From NCBI GenBank assembly GCA_949987565.1, contig OX465116.1, forward strand, positions 15,936,234 through 16,000,233: a stretch of 64,000 bases of DNA. The letters are read 5' to 3'. The notes beneath the pieces are model-generated. The model made no database searches. It was given only the letters and a program-made list of their open reading frames with translations, and was not told the origin of the DNA. The position numbers and the translations under genes are program-made. The stretch is from Luidia sarsii. Its lineage: Eukaryota; Echinodermata; Asteroidea; Paxillosida; Luidiidae. Position 1 is the first letter of the stretch. Every line of letters begins with the position of its first letter. Positions 14,047 to 26,300 of the stretch are shown here, piece after piece.

Positions 14047-14558
14047 TTAGTAGTTAGATGTACTGTTGCTTGAGTGAGGGGGAAGTCTTGAGTTCAGACT
14101 CGGATGACTGCTGCTGTTACCACTGTTGACTGGAGAAGGTTCATTGCTAGGTGGTGTAGGCATACCCCCAGCTGTCTGACATACATACCATTCACTGAGG
14201 TTAGTTGCTGCATTATTCGACAAACTGGAAGATGGAGGGATCGAACTTGCAATCGCTCCTCCTGCTCCTCCTGCTCCTCCTGCTCCTCCTCCTGTACCAC
14301 TCTGTGATTGAGATGATTCAGAGCTTGTGGTAGGGGAGGAAGCAGCCGGTTCGAAGACGCCCGGTGGTGGAGGAGATTTGCTGTGCACCTTCATATGTTT
14401 GCGCAGCGAACTCGGGTGTGTATAGCTCTTATCGCAGCCACGCATCTTGCAATTGTAGGGCTTGTCGGACGTGTGAACATGGGAGTGCTTCTTTCGGTCG
14501 CTGGAGTTGGCAAACCGACGATCACAGCCATCAAACTCACACTTGAAAGGTTTCTCAC
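14047..14558 (-). CDS. Zic: Zic-family transcription factor, exon 2 (C-terminus)
   Basis: Encodes the end of a split Gly373 and residues 374-542. The acceptor is TTTGAATTTCAG|GTGAGAAACC at 14559/14558, and its phase (G|GT) matches the donor at 21840 exactly. Finger 4 uses C379, C384, H397 and H401. Finger 5 uses C409, C414, H427 and H431, with the linkers HTGEKPF and HTSDKPY. The tail is rich in Ser, Pro and Gly. It carries a Gly/Ala run (461-474) encoded by a GCTCCTCCT tandem run at 14256-14294, and the motif SEWYVCQ (494-500), which resembles the C-terminal EWYV motif of vertebrate Zic proteins. The frame ends in NSTSNY and a stop at 14047. Finger spacing and the key Cys/His residues are all intact. 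Confidence 0.95.
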
Positions 14559-14784
14559 CTGAAATTCAAACAGATAAACACAAGACAAACACGTTATTAA
14601 CATTAACGGTAGCCATTACAGTGTATTTTCCTGGAGTCATTGCTTGCTATTCTCAATGGCCTCATTATTGGCACATTGGCAGCAATTGGCAGTGTCTTTT
14701 TTCTGGACATTCTTTGTCATAGATTTTCTATTCTTTTTACAGGACTTCGTCCAACATTTTGTCATCTGTGACTGCAGCCTGCAG

Positions 14785-14960
14785 GCACATACATACACAC
14801 ATAACATACTAATAGTAATACATACATACACATATAGACATACAGACATACTGTACATACATACATACATACATACTTACACTGTACATACATACATACA
14901 TACATACATACATAGACAGACAGACAGCAAGACAGACGACAGACATACAGACAGACAAAG
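14785..14960. repeat. ACAT/ACAG microsatellite
   Basis: Runs of ATAC and ATACATAC, passing into GACAGACA-type repeats near 14915-14960. Lies in the Zic intron about 230 bp from exon 2. Low-complexity frames on both strands are artefacts. Confidence 0.95.
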
Positions 14961-16832
14961 AGACTTTATCAGACAGACTATATATATCTCCACAGTTGCC
15001 AGTGTAATTAAGATGCAAACGTTGGCATACGGGTTAGCTAGGCGTGCATAAGTTCGAATAATACATGTTGTTCACATCATCGCGCAGATTGTATCGGTTT
15101 TGTACTTCTTGGTGTTTCAACTTCCAGACTTGGGCCGTCAATTGAAAGACTTTCAAACTCCTTGATCACCCGGGCGGTAACATGCATCAGTGAGGCAGTG
15201 CAGTAGCAACTGTAAAAATACAGCCGTACTATAAGCCATGGTGTCAAATTGAACTTGGGGTCAGATACAGAGCACAATGGGCCGTGTAATTACGCCTTGC
15301 AATTCACGTTATAGCCAGATATTTGATTATTGAAGCCGATCGCGACGGAGGACAATTGTGTAAAGCATCACACGCACGACTTGGCACCACGCTTGTTATT
15401 CCGCCACATCATTATTTTAAGATTCAAGTAGTTTGCCGTAGCGGTCTCCAGTCCCCCTTTCTACGCCTACACGTCGGCCGTGCGCACGGCCTTCTGAGCC
15501 CGTGGTCGCATCCACAAAAACCGCAATCCCATTCAGCTAGCCTGATGATTTCCACACAAACATTATTCAAATGAGATGTGTTGCAAGTTTGACACAAAGG
15601 TAATCATTGACGGAATATTGGAGAGAGAAAAGCGTCTGATGAAATTGAAAGGAAAGCCATGTGGAGATAGAAGACAGGAGACGGTATAGTTGAATGTAAG
15701 TTTGTAAGCCAAGTGAAAAGATTAGAGCAGACAGTTTGGCAAAGGCAGAAGTGAAACTAGACTCCCAGTTTAGAGACAGTGCGCTGCAGTTGCTCAGTGG
15801 GTAGGTCCCTAGGAGCATTAGATGTGATGCCTGTAAAGCAGACATGGGTATCGTAGACTTGGCTTTGAACGGTGTCTTTACACCGAGAGCCATGGGCATT
15901 TGATCTGACATGGGAGTCTACAGGGACAACCATGGTGTGGCAAGGCACGCTCGCCTGGTGCGCTAACGCATGTCAAGCAATCAAAAACAGTCGGACAATT
16001 CAAACAGCTTGAAACATTGACTGGCTAGACATGCCCTGCTTTTAAATGTCATGAACACAATGCCGTGGCAACCCAATAGTTAGTTTGTCTGCATGGAGTA
16101 ATAAATATGGAAATGCAAGAGGATTAAATCATCACCGAAAGTAAATAAACACAATTAAACAGCAAATTCATAACACTATACAGAAAGGAAATCTAGAGCT
16201 TAACCTTAAAAAATGACAATTGATATTTTACCGACTTTATAACCAAAGATTGATGGCAAACGGCGTAACATATATAGATAAATCGAAAGTATTACATTGC
16301 CATATCAAGATAACAAATATTAATGCCAAAGTAGTTCTTAAAAAAGTACATTAGAAGTAGAATTTCCAGGGCGACTTCTTTTGTAAACGAAGCTAGTAAC
16401 TTGTGTCTTGAAATACGTTTGCCTCTGCCATGGGCCCACTCCCCACTCTCTTTCGCTCATTTTCAGAATATTCGGAAGATTTGATAGCAGTTTCATGCTA
16501 TGAGAATAAAATCGCATTGATGAGAGTGTTTGTATATGGAAAGTGAACTTCAAGGAATTTTCGTGTACCTCTTTCCGACTAGAGGATGATTTCTAAATGA
16601 AGTTTTAAGCCGAGTTGTAGTAACTGCCATTTACTGCATGCTTTCGAAATTTGAGACGCCATCTTGTTCTGGTGATCTTCTGGTTTTTAGAGTATAGACG
16701 GACAGGTCGAACAATATGACTAAATTAAGTAGGGTAGGGATACAAGTACCCAGGCTTATCCGTGAAGCCGATCGTCTTGGATAAACAAGGTCATACTATC
16801 GATTGTCTTCTCAGACGACATTTCTTCCACGC

Positions 16833-17100
16833 AGAGCGAGAGAGAGAGGGGGGGAGAGATAAAGGGAGAGCGAGAGAGAGAGAGAGAGTGAGGGAGAGAG
16901 AGAGAGAGGAGGGAGGGAGAGGGAGAGAGAGAGTGAGGGAGAGAGGGAGAGAGACAGGAGGGAGGGAGAGAGAGAGTGAGGGAGAGAGAGAGAGAGGAGG
17001 GAGGGAGAGAGAGAGAGTGAAGGAGAGAGAGAGAGAGAGATTGAGAGAGAGAGAGCGAGAGAGAGAGAGAGAGAGAGAGAGGAGGGAGGGAGGAAGAGGG
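16833..17100. repeat. GA-rich tract with longer-period structure
   Basis: About 270 bp of almost pure purine, (GA)n broken by GAGGGAGGGAGA and GTGAGGGAGA blocks that recur several times. It is therefore an imperfect minisatellite on top of a dinucleotide repeat. Mirror-symmetric polypurine of this kind can form triplex DNA. The 130-150 residue frames on both strands come from composition. Confidence 0.97.
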
Positions 17101-18842
17101 AAAAAGAAGGTGACCATATTTTTTATCTTTGCTGCGGGCGCACGTTCTGCAATTGCACATTCGGACAATTTCAGTGTTTCAATCATACAAGTGATGCTCA
17201 AACATTCTTTGAAATTAAAATAAATTATTATCGAATCGACTTGAATCTGTGTTTAATGAAAGTCCATGCAGCAACAGACTAAGGCTAATCTCTCCTTAGC
17301 TTTTGAGATTCGCATGTTGTTGTTCAATCTAGTCCGCAAGCAGTCTGCAACATTGCTACTTTGAGTAGTCTTTGGATTGACAAATAATATAAAAATGACG
17401 TGAAGCTAATGATTTATGTATAAGTAACGGAGTAACATCTGAAGATAATAATTATGTTGGAGGATGAATTGAAATGAAAGCTCATAATATTGTAGAGTAT
17501 TTTTGTAGTGTCCGCATTTTCGAAAGTACAATAAGCACATCTGAAATGATTCGTTTCCAAGCCTCCAAGGCTCTATGCTTGAACTAACCATGGAGGTAGG
17601 AAGAGACCTCCAAGAACTAACTACCGGTATCTCAACAAGACAAGTAACTTCAACCACTATTTAGGAAATTCGGACAGGTTAAGAGCAGACAGTATTTTTA
17701 GCTTGAAAATGACCGAAGTGGCCAGATATACTGCAAATAACACAGCATTCCACAAGGTTTTATTTCATCTGCCTTAAACACAATGACAGTCCCTTTACCA
17801 ATTTTAATGTCGGATTTAAATTGGCTAAAAAGGTGACTTTGGAACCAGATATTAATTCATTTTTTTGCTTTCGTGTTCTGGTTGCGCCATGATTAGCTGT
17901 TTATTGAGTAGCGTATAGGCACAACCTGTCAGTTGGATTCGCTTTTCCCAAAGAGTGATGACTAGGGTCTTATCCATCAGCCGCCCCATCATCACCTTTA
18001 CAGCTGGAAGCCACACGTCATTAAACGAATGTCACAGGTTCTAACCGTTAAACGGTAGAATTCTAACTCCAACCATCCTGGAGGTAATGTCCGGATAAAA
18101 AGGGAATTCATTCACGCAGCTGACGCTAATGAAAGTTGATGCACAACATAAATCTTGTCAGAGTTACCGCGATCGGAGTAGGCCTAACTCATTGGAAATT
18201 ACAGTCGGTACTTTTGTTCACGTGTTTATCTGTCGTGGAATTACGTCTTCAAGTGGTATTTATTTAATCAAAGTTTCAAACGAAATAATAAGGAAAAACT
18301 GAACTTTGAAACCATTTTGTATTTTTTCCCAAAAGATACAAAGTTTCATTATATGATAAGCTCTTTGAAATGACTTCCATCGTTATCATTAGGGACGGTA
18401 AATAGTTATTTCATATTTGGCAGGAATGTGTAGAGCACTCGAGGAGTTCTCATAGCCTATACTCGAACGTCATAAAATGAGAACATTACTCGGATGGGTG
18501 CAATGGCACAACTGTGGGTAAACTGTTGAGATATATATCTCCCTTGAGACCGGCTTCTTGACAAGTGGTACACATGAGGCAGATAAAAGCCAGTAATAGC
18601 ATCAACACATTATCTTTATGAGTCTATAAGGGTGGATGGAGTCTAGCACCTTGCAAGGTGTAAACAAAGGGTTGTACCTCGCACCATTTGTTTCTACTTT
18701 GTAAGATTTACGAGCAAACCAATCACTAGTGAGAGTTTCCTGTGCTGGGGTGAATTAATTGGTTACGGCTTTGTAGGTGCGGGAACTAGACATTCTTTCT
18801 CAGGCATTAGATTGCAGTTAACACTTAGTAGATTGCATCACA

Positions 18843-20402
18843 GAATAGTTGTCTACGTCCATGCCATTTATTTCTAGGCAGTATGTAGCGTAGCATTCAT
18901 CTTCATCCCTTACAATAATCATAATTATCAAACTTGTAAGAATAGTTCCCTACGTCCATGCCATTTATTTCTAGGCAGTTTGTAGCGTAGCATTCATCTT
19001 CATCCCTTACAATAATCAGAATTATCAAACGAGTAAGAATAGTTCCCTACGTCCATGCCATTTATTTCTAGGCAGTATGTAGCGTAGCATTCATCTTCAT
19101 CCCCCACATTACAATAATCAGAATTATCAAACTAGTAAGAATAGTTCCCTACGTCCATGCCATTTATTTCTAGGCAGTATGTCGCGTAGCATTCATCTTC
19201 ATCCCTTACAATAATCAGAATTATCAAACTAGTAAGAATAGTTCCCTACGTCCATTCCATTTATTTCTAGGCAGTATGTAGCGTAGCATTCATCTTCATC
19301 CCTTACAATAATCAGAATTATCAAACGAATAAGAATAGTTCCCTACGTCCATGCCATTTATTTCTAGGCAGTATGTAGCGTAGCATTCATCTTCATCCCT
19401 TACAATAATCAGAATTATCAAACTAGTAAGAATAGTTCCCTACGTCCATGCCATTTATTTCTAGGCAGTATGTAGCGTAGCATTCATCTTCATCCCTTAC
19501 AATAATCAGAATTATCAAACTAGTAAGAATAGTTCCCTACGTCCATGCCATTTATTTCTAGGCAGTATGTAGCGTAGCATTCATCTTCATCCCTTACAAT
19601 AATCAGAATTATCAAACTAGTAAGAATATTTCCCTACGTCCATGCCATTTATTTCTAGGCAGTATGTAGCGTAGCATTCATCTTCATCCCTTACAATAAT
19701 CAGAATTATCAAACGAGTAAGAAATAGTTCCCTACGTCCATGCCATTTATTTCTAGGCAGTATGTAGCGTAGCATTCATCTTCATCCCTTACAATAATCA
19801 GAATTATCAAACGAGTAAGAATAGTTCCCTACGTCCATGCCATTTATTTCTAGGCAGTATGTAGCGTAGCATTCATCTTCATCCCTTACAATAATCAGAA
19901 TTATCAAACGAGTAAGAATAGTTCCCTACGTCCATGCCATTTATTTCTAGGCAGTATGTAGAGTAGCATTCATCTTCATCCCTTACAATAATCAGAATTA
20001 TCAAACTAGTAAGAATATTTCCCTACGTCCATGCCATTTATTTCTAGGCAGTATGTAGCGTAGCATTCATCTTCATCCCTTACAATAATCAGAATTATCA
20101 AACGAGTAAGAAATAGTTCCCTACGTCCATGCCATTTATTTCTAGGCAGTATGTAGCGTAGCATTCATCTTCATCCCTTACAATAATCAGAATTATCAAA
20201 CGAGTAAGAATAGTTCCCTACGTCCATGCCATTTATTTCTAGGCAGTATGTAGCGTAGCATTCATCTTCATCCCTTACAATAATCAGAATTATCAAACGA
20301 GTAAGAATAGTTCCCTACGTCCATGCCATTTATTTCTAGGCAGTATGTAGCGTAGCATTCATCTTCATCCCTTACAATAATCAGAATTATCAAACTAGTA
20401 CT
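18843..20402. repeat. 97-bp satellite with four-unit higher-order repeat, ~16 copies
   Basis: The unit runs from GAATAGTTCCCTACGTCC through TTTCTAGGCAGTATGTAGCG to AATTATCAAACTAGTAA, period 97. Marker changes show a higher-order period of about 389 bp. The pair AATATTTCCC then GTAAGAAATAGTTCC occurs at about 19625/19722 and again at about 20014/20105, each followed by two ordinary CGAGTAAG units. One copy has a CCCCACATT insertion near 19101. The array lies inside the Zic intron. Confidence 0.97.
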
Positions 20403-20895
20403 AGTAGTGACCACGAACCTTTAGGGCTAAAAAGAAAACAAATAATTCCTCCTGAAAGCATTTCGTTTAATGCTTTTTATTTGTTGATTTGATACATGAA
20501 TATTTCTGCAGGGTCCATTAATCCTGAAAGAATGTCGTTCGTTAACACTTCATTGAAAGATGACAATTACTTGGTGTGTCATCGACAATATTCTTAGAAA
20601 AGGACAACGAAAACAATGTAACATCATGCAAATTATTTCTTGTAGTCATCCACGAATGAAAACACTTCATGTATATTTAGACAGCAAGAAAGAAGTAATT
20701 TTCATTCTACAATAAAAGCAGAAAAGGAACCTTCTAAAAAACCTAAGCTGTCGTAGTTTCAGGTGTGGAAGAGAAGAGTAAAGTAGGAACTAGAAACCCT
20801 GCTTGTACTATATCTCAGCATGATCCCGCCTACCCGCAGTCATCTCAAGCACTGTTGAGATGGTCTCCATTACAGCCAAGTAGACACGGTGCATG

Positions 20896-20926
20896 CATAG
20901 AGCACGGGGCGTTTCCGTGCTCTATG
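20896..20926. other. perfect 12-bp stem-loop
   Basis: CATAGAGCACGG, a 7-nt loop GGCGTTT, then CCGTGCTCTATG. Lies in the Zic intron. The stem is too short to argue for a microRNA precursor without RNA data. Confidence 0.6.
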
Positions 20927-21177
20927 GTGCAGGCTGAAAATGGCCTACAACTGGCCACCCTGCTGCCGTCTTATGATACCATGGATCTCAGCAAGCCCAT
21001 AGCAAACATTTACTGTGTTTGCTTTCAGAACTTTTCAGTGGAACACTTTCTCCTTGAACTGAAGACACCCAGTGCTGTGATTTATCCCTTTTGTATTTTC
21101 AATGTTTGTTCTTTCAAGAATGATTTCTGAACCGAGTAAATGAAGTAACCCGCTGTTATCCCAATGATCCTAATATT

Positions 21178-21346
21178 TAGTGGGCCTGACGTTTCGATCC
21201 TAGCAGGACCTTTCTCAAACTAAAGGCACTCTGCCTTTGAGAAAGGTCCTGTTAGGATCGAAACGTCAGGCCCATTAAATTGTAAGATTTGCATTTTGGT
21301 GATTTTAGTCAGTAAGCAGTTTGGAACATTTTTGTATATCACTTTA
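21178..21346 (-). mobile_element. fold-back copy of the Penelope-like 3' end
   Basis: Two inverted copies of the GGGCCTGACGTTTCGATCC signature face each other (21180-21220 and 21232-21276). They are followed by about 70 bp shared with the copy at 37244 (TTTTAGTCAGTAAGCAGTTTG, here with small differences). Flanked by 15-bp direct repeats AATGATCCTAATATT (21163-21177) and AATGATTCTAATATT (21347-21361), one mismatch, read as a target-site duplication. Inserted in the Zic intron. Confidence 0.75.
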
Positions 21347-21839
21347 AATGATTCTAATATTAAGGATTGCTAGTTTATCTAATCAATTCACGCCTATTCG
21401 TCGTTATGCCATTTCCTTATACTATTATTTATATGCCCTTTTATATGATTTATTGTTTAAATCACGCTTAATATTCACATAGTGAATATAAATTCAACGG
21501 GGTTACCGTACGAGCATTCAAAAACATTGATGTAATGGATTTGCAACTGTGTAGTACCATGTACTGTAGGACTAGGAGTAACAGCATACTCAGTCAAAGG
21601 CTTGTAAGTTATGTTAATAGCCAGTTTTCCTGCAAGACCTTGTTAAGTTGTTGCCATAATTTGGGAGTGATAACGACTATGGTTGGCACTTGTCTTTCAT
21701 TCAGGAAAATAAATAAATAGAGAAGACTAATTGACAACGTATCGCTAGTGAGCAACTTCTGAAGTACAAAAGACGCACTTAAACTCGAGACAAAATGCTA
21801 GGACAAACACTTGAAGAAAAAGTGGAGTGATAAATTTAC

Positions 21840-22956
21840 CTGTATGTGTGCGCTTGTGAATCTTTAGATTTTCGGATCTTGCAAAGACCTTGCCGCAGCC
21901 TGGAAATGGGCAAGGGAAGGGTTTCTCGCCCGTGTGGACCCGGATGTGATTCACAAGTTTGTATTTTGCCTTGAATGGCTTCTGGTCTCGCGAACAGTTT
22001 TGCCAGAAACACGTGTGGTTAGTCTGCTCCGGCCCACCGACATGCTCAACAGTGATATGGGTGACAATCTCATGCATGGTGGTGAAGGTTTTATTACAGG
22101 GTTTCTTGGGTTCGGGTTGTTCCTGATCAATCCACAGACAAGACAGTTCTTGTTTGATGGGCTGTCGCATGTAGCGGAAAAATGCTGCATGACTGTGATG
22201 GGGCGCAATATTCATGTTCATATTCATGTTCATATTCATGTGATTATGGAGTTGTGGAGAGCTGAGATAGTCATTACGGGGACCAGCCATGGGGTTGAAT
22301 TGATCGGCACGCATTTCACTGGCTAAGCCGAGTCGCATCTGACTGTTCATACTACTACCATGACTTGGCTGGTCGTGAAGTCCGGGAAATATCACATGTG
22401 TAGCCGAGTTGTCCGTCGAATGGTGCAAGGAGCCAGTAGCGGGGAACATGCTGTGATGACTCGCTGCGGTGTTGGAGGAGTAGGAAGACTCGTGCGAGGA
22501 TAGACCACTCAGGGAGGGGTGCATCCCCGACCCAGGCAACGGGTCCCGACGAAGGAGAAAGTCCCGTCCCGTGGTGAAGGGCTGGCTGGGGTAACCACCA
22601 ACACTTGGGTGCCCATGGGCATGAGAGTGGGGGGCATAGCCGTTGGATTGCGATCCGTAGTTGGCTTGAGATGAAACAATAGACGCCTCGCCCATGTGGG
22701 AGTGCTGGGGGCTAAGCTTCAGGCCCCCCATGTGTGAAGAATCAGGCATCCCGTATGGATTCATGTTGAGCGGCGGTATGTTGGAGTCCGGCCCTAGCGT
22801 CTCTCCACCGTGTGCATGGTGTGCATGGGGCGGTAGGCCGAAGCCAGGCATACCGTTGTAGTTCTGGTGAGCACCCACGTCCACAAAGCGTAAGGCGGAA
22901 CTTCTCTTAACAAGAGAGTGGTCCATGTACTGTGGGTGCAGCGCCTCCGTACTCAT
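21840..22956 (-). CDS. Zic: Zic-family transcription factor, exon 1
   Basis: Encodes residues 1-372 plus the first base of codon 373 of a 542-residue nuclear zinc-finger protein. Zic proteins bind GLI-like DNA sites and act in neural and mesodermal patterning. The ATG at 22956 is the first after an in-frame TAG at 23002-23004. The family motif GRDFLLRRD lies at 130-138. Finger 1 is C273, C287, H300, H305 with the long C-to-C insert typical of Zic/Gli. Finger 2 is C316, C321, H337, H341. Both have tryptophan in the CLW and CFW contexts, the tandem CWCH2 signature shared by Zic, Gli and Glis. Finger 3 is C349, C354, H367, H371. The N-terminal half is His/Ser/Gly rich with a Met-Asn dipeptide run (240-249). 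Donor ACAG|GTAAAT at 21840/21839. The frame read past the donor is intron. Confidence 0.96.
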
Positions 22957-23340
22957 GACTCGGTAGGAATTAGCGGTCCCCGATGTGAGAAGGAGCCTCC
23001 CCTACTTGCGAATGGCCAGTCAAAGCCGGAAAACGACACGTAAAAGTGTTGGGCCTTGGTGGAGCAAAACTGAGCTTGTTAGACGCCCAGCGTGACTGAA
23101 TTAGGTTTAATTATGCTTCCGCATGATTGGTTGGCATTGTGGTGAGTGACAGCTTGACGCCCGCTCAACCAATGAGACGGGGTAATTTGGGAACCACGCA
23201 TGCGTGTAATGACTCGCACTTCAATGTTGGGTTGTCACTGTCCCTCGTAGAAAGATCCAAGTGGGCATCTTTCCTTTGGAGGAAACCAAGGAGGGGAGTG
23301 AGTCTTATAATATCCCGTCATGTTTAGGATTCATAGGCTG
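22957..23340 (-). promoter_or_regulatory. 5' UTR and candidate Zic promoter
   Basis: A CCAAT box on the minus strand (CCAACCAATC, 23134-23125) lies about 170 bp upstream of the ATG, next to the homeodomain-like word TAATTAAACC. A second CCAAT on the plus strand is at 23169-23173. No convincing TATA box. The region has more GC than the neighbouring intron. The transcription start was not determined. Confidence 0.4.
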
Positions 23341-26300
23341 TGTTCGTTCACTCCATCATCGGAGTTTCGTCACTCGGCCGTTTGTGTGTGCGGCCTATAC
23401 TGCATGAGGGATGAGGGGTTGGCAGTAGTGTGGATAACGGACACACACGTTATCAACCGAAAACGAGTGAAATTATTGGCACCCTTACTTTGAATGTTCA
23501 GCCTTGACGCCACACCAGGGGACAACTACTGGGTTATTGCAGCGTGTTGTCAGCTGACGGTGCATAGACTCTCGTGCTTTTGTTACACATTCAACTTGGC
23601 AGTGAAACATGACCTAGAATGAGATGAACATATAGCGTGTGCAGGGTGCTAGTGCATGCTATGTCAATGAACAAGGTACCGTACCCACCAAATGATAATA
23701 AAACCAGTGGAAAAAACCCTCACTGATATAATTAACGTCACGATAAAGCAATTTACAGTTGTGTTTTCGAATCACTGGCCCCATTGACAACGGCATATCA
23801 CACAAGAAAAGTAACATAGCGACGAGGCCCCGGCTTTCATTTCTGGCGAGGCAACGGGCCGAGAAACGCCTTGCACCGTCGGGCAAGCCGAGTCAGTGTA
23901 GCATGCTTGGCCGGCACCATTGCCCGTCCGGAGCTCGTGCCTGGATGACAAAACTCAAAGCCCCAACTACGGCCGACTAGCACTGTTAAAACACACAACA
24001 ATCGCAGTGAATACTTAGTGGGATTTGTCTGCTCCGTCGTAGGCTGGTTGTAGACTTCAAGGCTACTCACCACCACACAAGCGTCTATCAATAGTCACGT
24101 TTTTGACCGTTTCTTTTTGTCAAAATTACGCAAATAATACGGGGATTAAGCATGTATCTGTGCACACATGTATCAACTACTGGCAGACTGATTCAGTGCA
24201 CGCTGGGATGAACTTCACGGAGCAACCACGGGTTAGATCAACATCTCGCTCAATCCCTGACAGCATTTACCGTGCACAATCACACTTTGGAAATAGCCAA
24301 GGTATTCGATCAAGTATACGCACGTGAAAAAAACAACAACTCGCGCTGGGAAAAATAGACACTGCACAAATAAAAGATATCCGTGTAGTACTCGCACCTC
24401 CTTGCTCATAGGAACGATGGAAGTAAACAAAAGGCTGTAACACGACAGCTATAAAGAATCCAAGAGAAATTGATTTGCTGGTGGTAGTCCTAAGATTGCA
24501 TGTGGTGGGTTATCGTCAGGGTAGAGTGGTGGAATATAGCAGGATTGAAATTGTCGCATGAATTAACAATAGGTTGAGATGTTTTTGATGGTGTACTTAG
24601 CTGTTGACTTTTAAAGTTATTTTGATATTTGCCTGCGGCTGTATTGACGAGGAACCAGTGGGCCGCCCAGCTACAGAGATGTGGCCCCAGTAATCCTGTG
24701 CAGCCCCTCCCTCTCACAGCTAGCCTTGTTGATGTAAAGCTGGATTAATTAGTCCCTTTGAGGTTACATCATGCTTATGATTGATAGGTGGCGCTGGTTA
24801 GTCCAGACATTAAGGCCAGAATCAGGTACCAGGGACACTTGTACCTTACGGCTCTTTAATATGCATTTCTTCTCAAAGTTTTGTCGGATCAACATATTAA
24901 GTCCATGCAGTAGCTCTGCAAATAAGGCAAAGATTCTGAGTCTGTAAATATGGTTTAGCTTGATTCCAACAACAGTCTTTCCATTTCATATGAGTCAAAC
25001 TTATCGAGACTTTTTCAGAACTTGATGATTTAGGCAAGTAACACCACAACAATTAACCTGCTTCTCAGCTACTTCTGAATTGTATGTTACTCCTAACCAC
25101 GTCCGCCGCAATTACATGCTTCATAAAAAGTGTAATTTGTACTAGTAATGGAAGCGGAAGAGGGACATAAAACCATCTGGATGAATTAATTCTTGTAATG
25201 AAAATGCCACCTTGACGACTTTCATTTCTACAAAAAAAACCAATGCAATAATTATACGTAGAGTTACTACGGTATATTGACTGGTTGGTTGAGTGTGGGC
25301 CCGGTTGGGGTTAGGTTTTTGTTTACTTTACAGTCATGTCCACGGATAATTCCCGTGACTTGTTTGGTCATGTAACACCTTCTGGCCTTGCAAGAGCCCG
25401 TTACAATAACTTCAATCTGACTGAAATCTTATTCTATTGCCAGTTGCCATATTGGAAATTGTAGTTATAGTCATTAAATTACACAAATGCACAGCAGTCT
25501 TAACACTCCACCTTTTCACGAAGAAACAAAAATTCCAATAAGAATGTTTGGCAACCTATAAGCGGATAAACCAGGTGCTAGTCTTAAGTTACTTTGTTTG
25601 CTTGAAAATACCATAAATACGCATGATTTATAAGCAGTACATTCACCAGTGAATTCGTAAGTTCATGTTCGGGACAGATATAATTATGAGCCCCATGGGT
25701 ACATGATATGGGACCGTGAACACAGGCAAGCGGAAATGGCAGCAATTTATGATGGCATGCGAGCAACCTGTTCTATGTTCAACTCGGCACCCGGTTATTT
25801 CGACTTCCAACAACAAACGATTTCAAGCAGTAAGCTGTGGAGGTATTTGCACCGGTCTACTGTCCTCGTGCAATAGTTTGTGGGTTAAAACTTTGATTTT
25901 TAACATTCGTCCTCATGAAATGATAGGGAATTTAGGACCAGAAAAATGGTTGACCTTGTACTGACGAAGAAAATTAATATAATCAACAAAGCTGGCTGAG
26001 ACTCCAATCAACCACAGCTACGCATTGTTTCCAATTAAAACATTAATCAACTTTTTAAAATTCATCAAAGTTCCCTTCTTTGACAAAGCTCAGCCCCAAA
26101 TGAAAACCGTTCCATTTTAATTCCTCACCACAGGGTGTAATAGACTGTACTTGAAAACGGCCGCTCGGCGATGACAGGATTTCTGATTCCAATTGGCCTG
26201 ACAAACCGACTTACAGAAGAACCTTCCGACTCGCTTGTGAAAGGCAAAGAAAGGCGCGATTGAAGACTCCGTGGGTAACCTTCACGCGACACACGGCAGA

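Larger units (their letters stand above)
14559..21839 (-). other. Zic intron, 7281 bp, phase 1
   Basis: Splits the Gly codon of the linker between fingers 3 and 4. The donor is ACAG|GTAAAT and the acceptor TTTCAG. Zic genes of many animals are reported to share an intron inside the finger region; whether this is the same position was not checked. The intron holds an ACAT microsatellite, a GA-rich tract, a 97-bp satellite, a perfect hairpin and a retroelement copy. The rest, for example 15010-16830 and 17110-18840, shows no gene. CACCTTGCAAGGTG at 18647-18660 is a perfect 14-bp palindrome. Enhancers may lie here but cannot be read from sequence alone. Confidence 0.9.

Noticed and set aside
14391..14603. 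70-residue minus frame across the exon 2 acceptor
   Set aside because: Wrong frame through the Zic exon; the finger frame is the one with conserved Cys/His.
16756..17223. Arg/Glu-rich and Ser/Leu-rich frames of 130-150 residues
   Set aside because: Low-complexity translation of a GA/CT tract inside the Zic intron.
21951..22326. 130- and 85-residue frames over Zic exon 1
   Set aside because: Shadows of the Zic coding frame on the other strand or in another phase.
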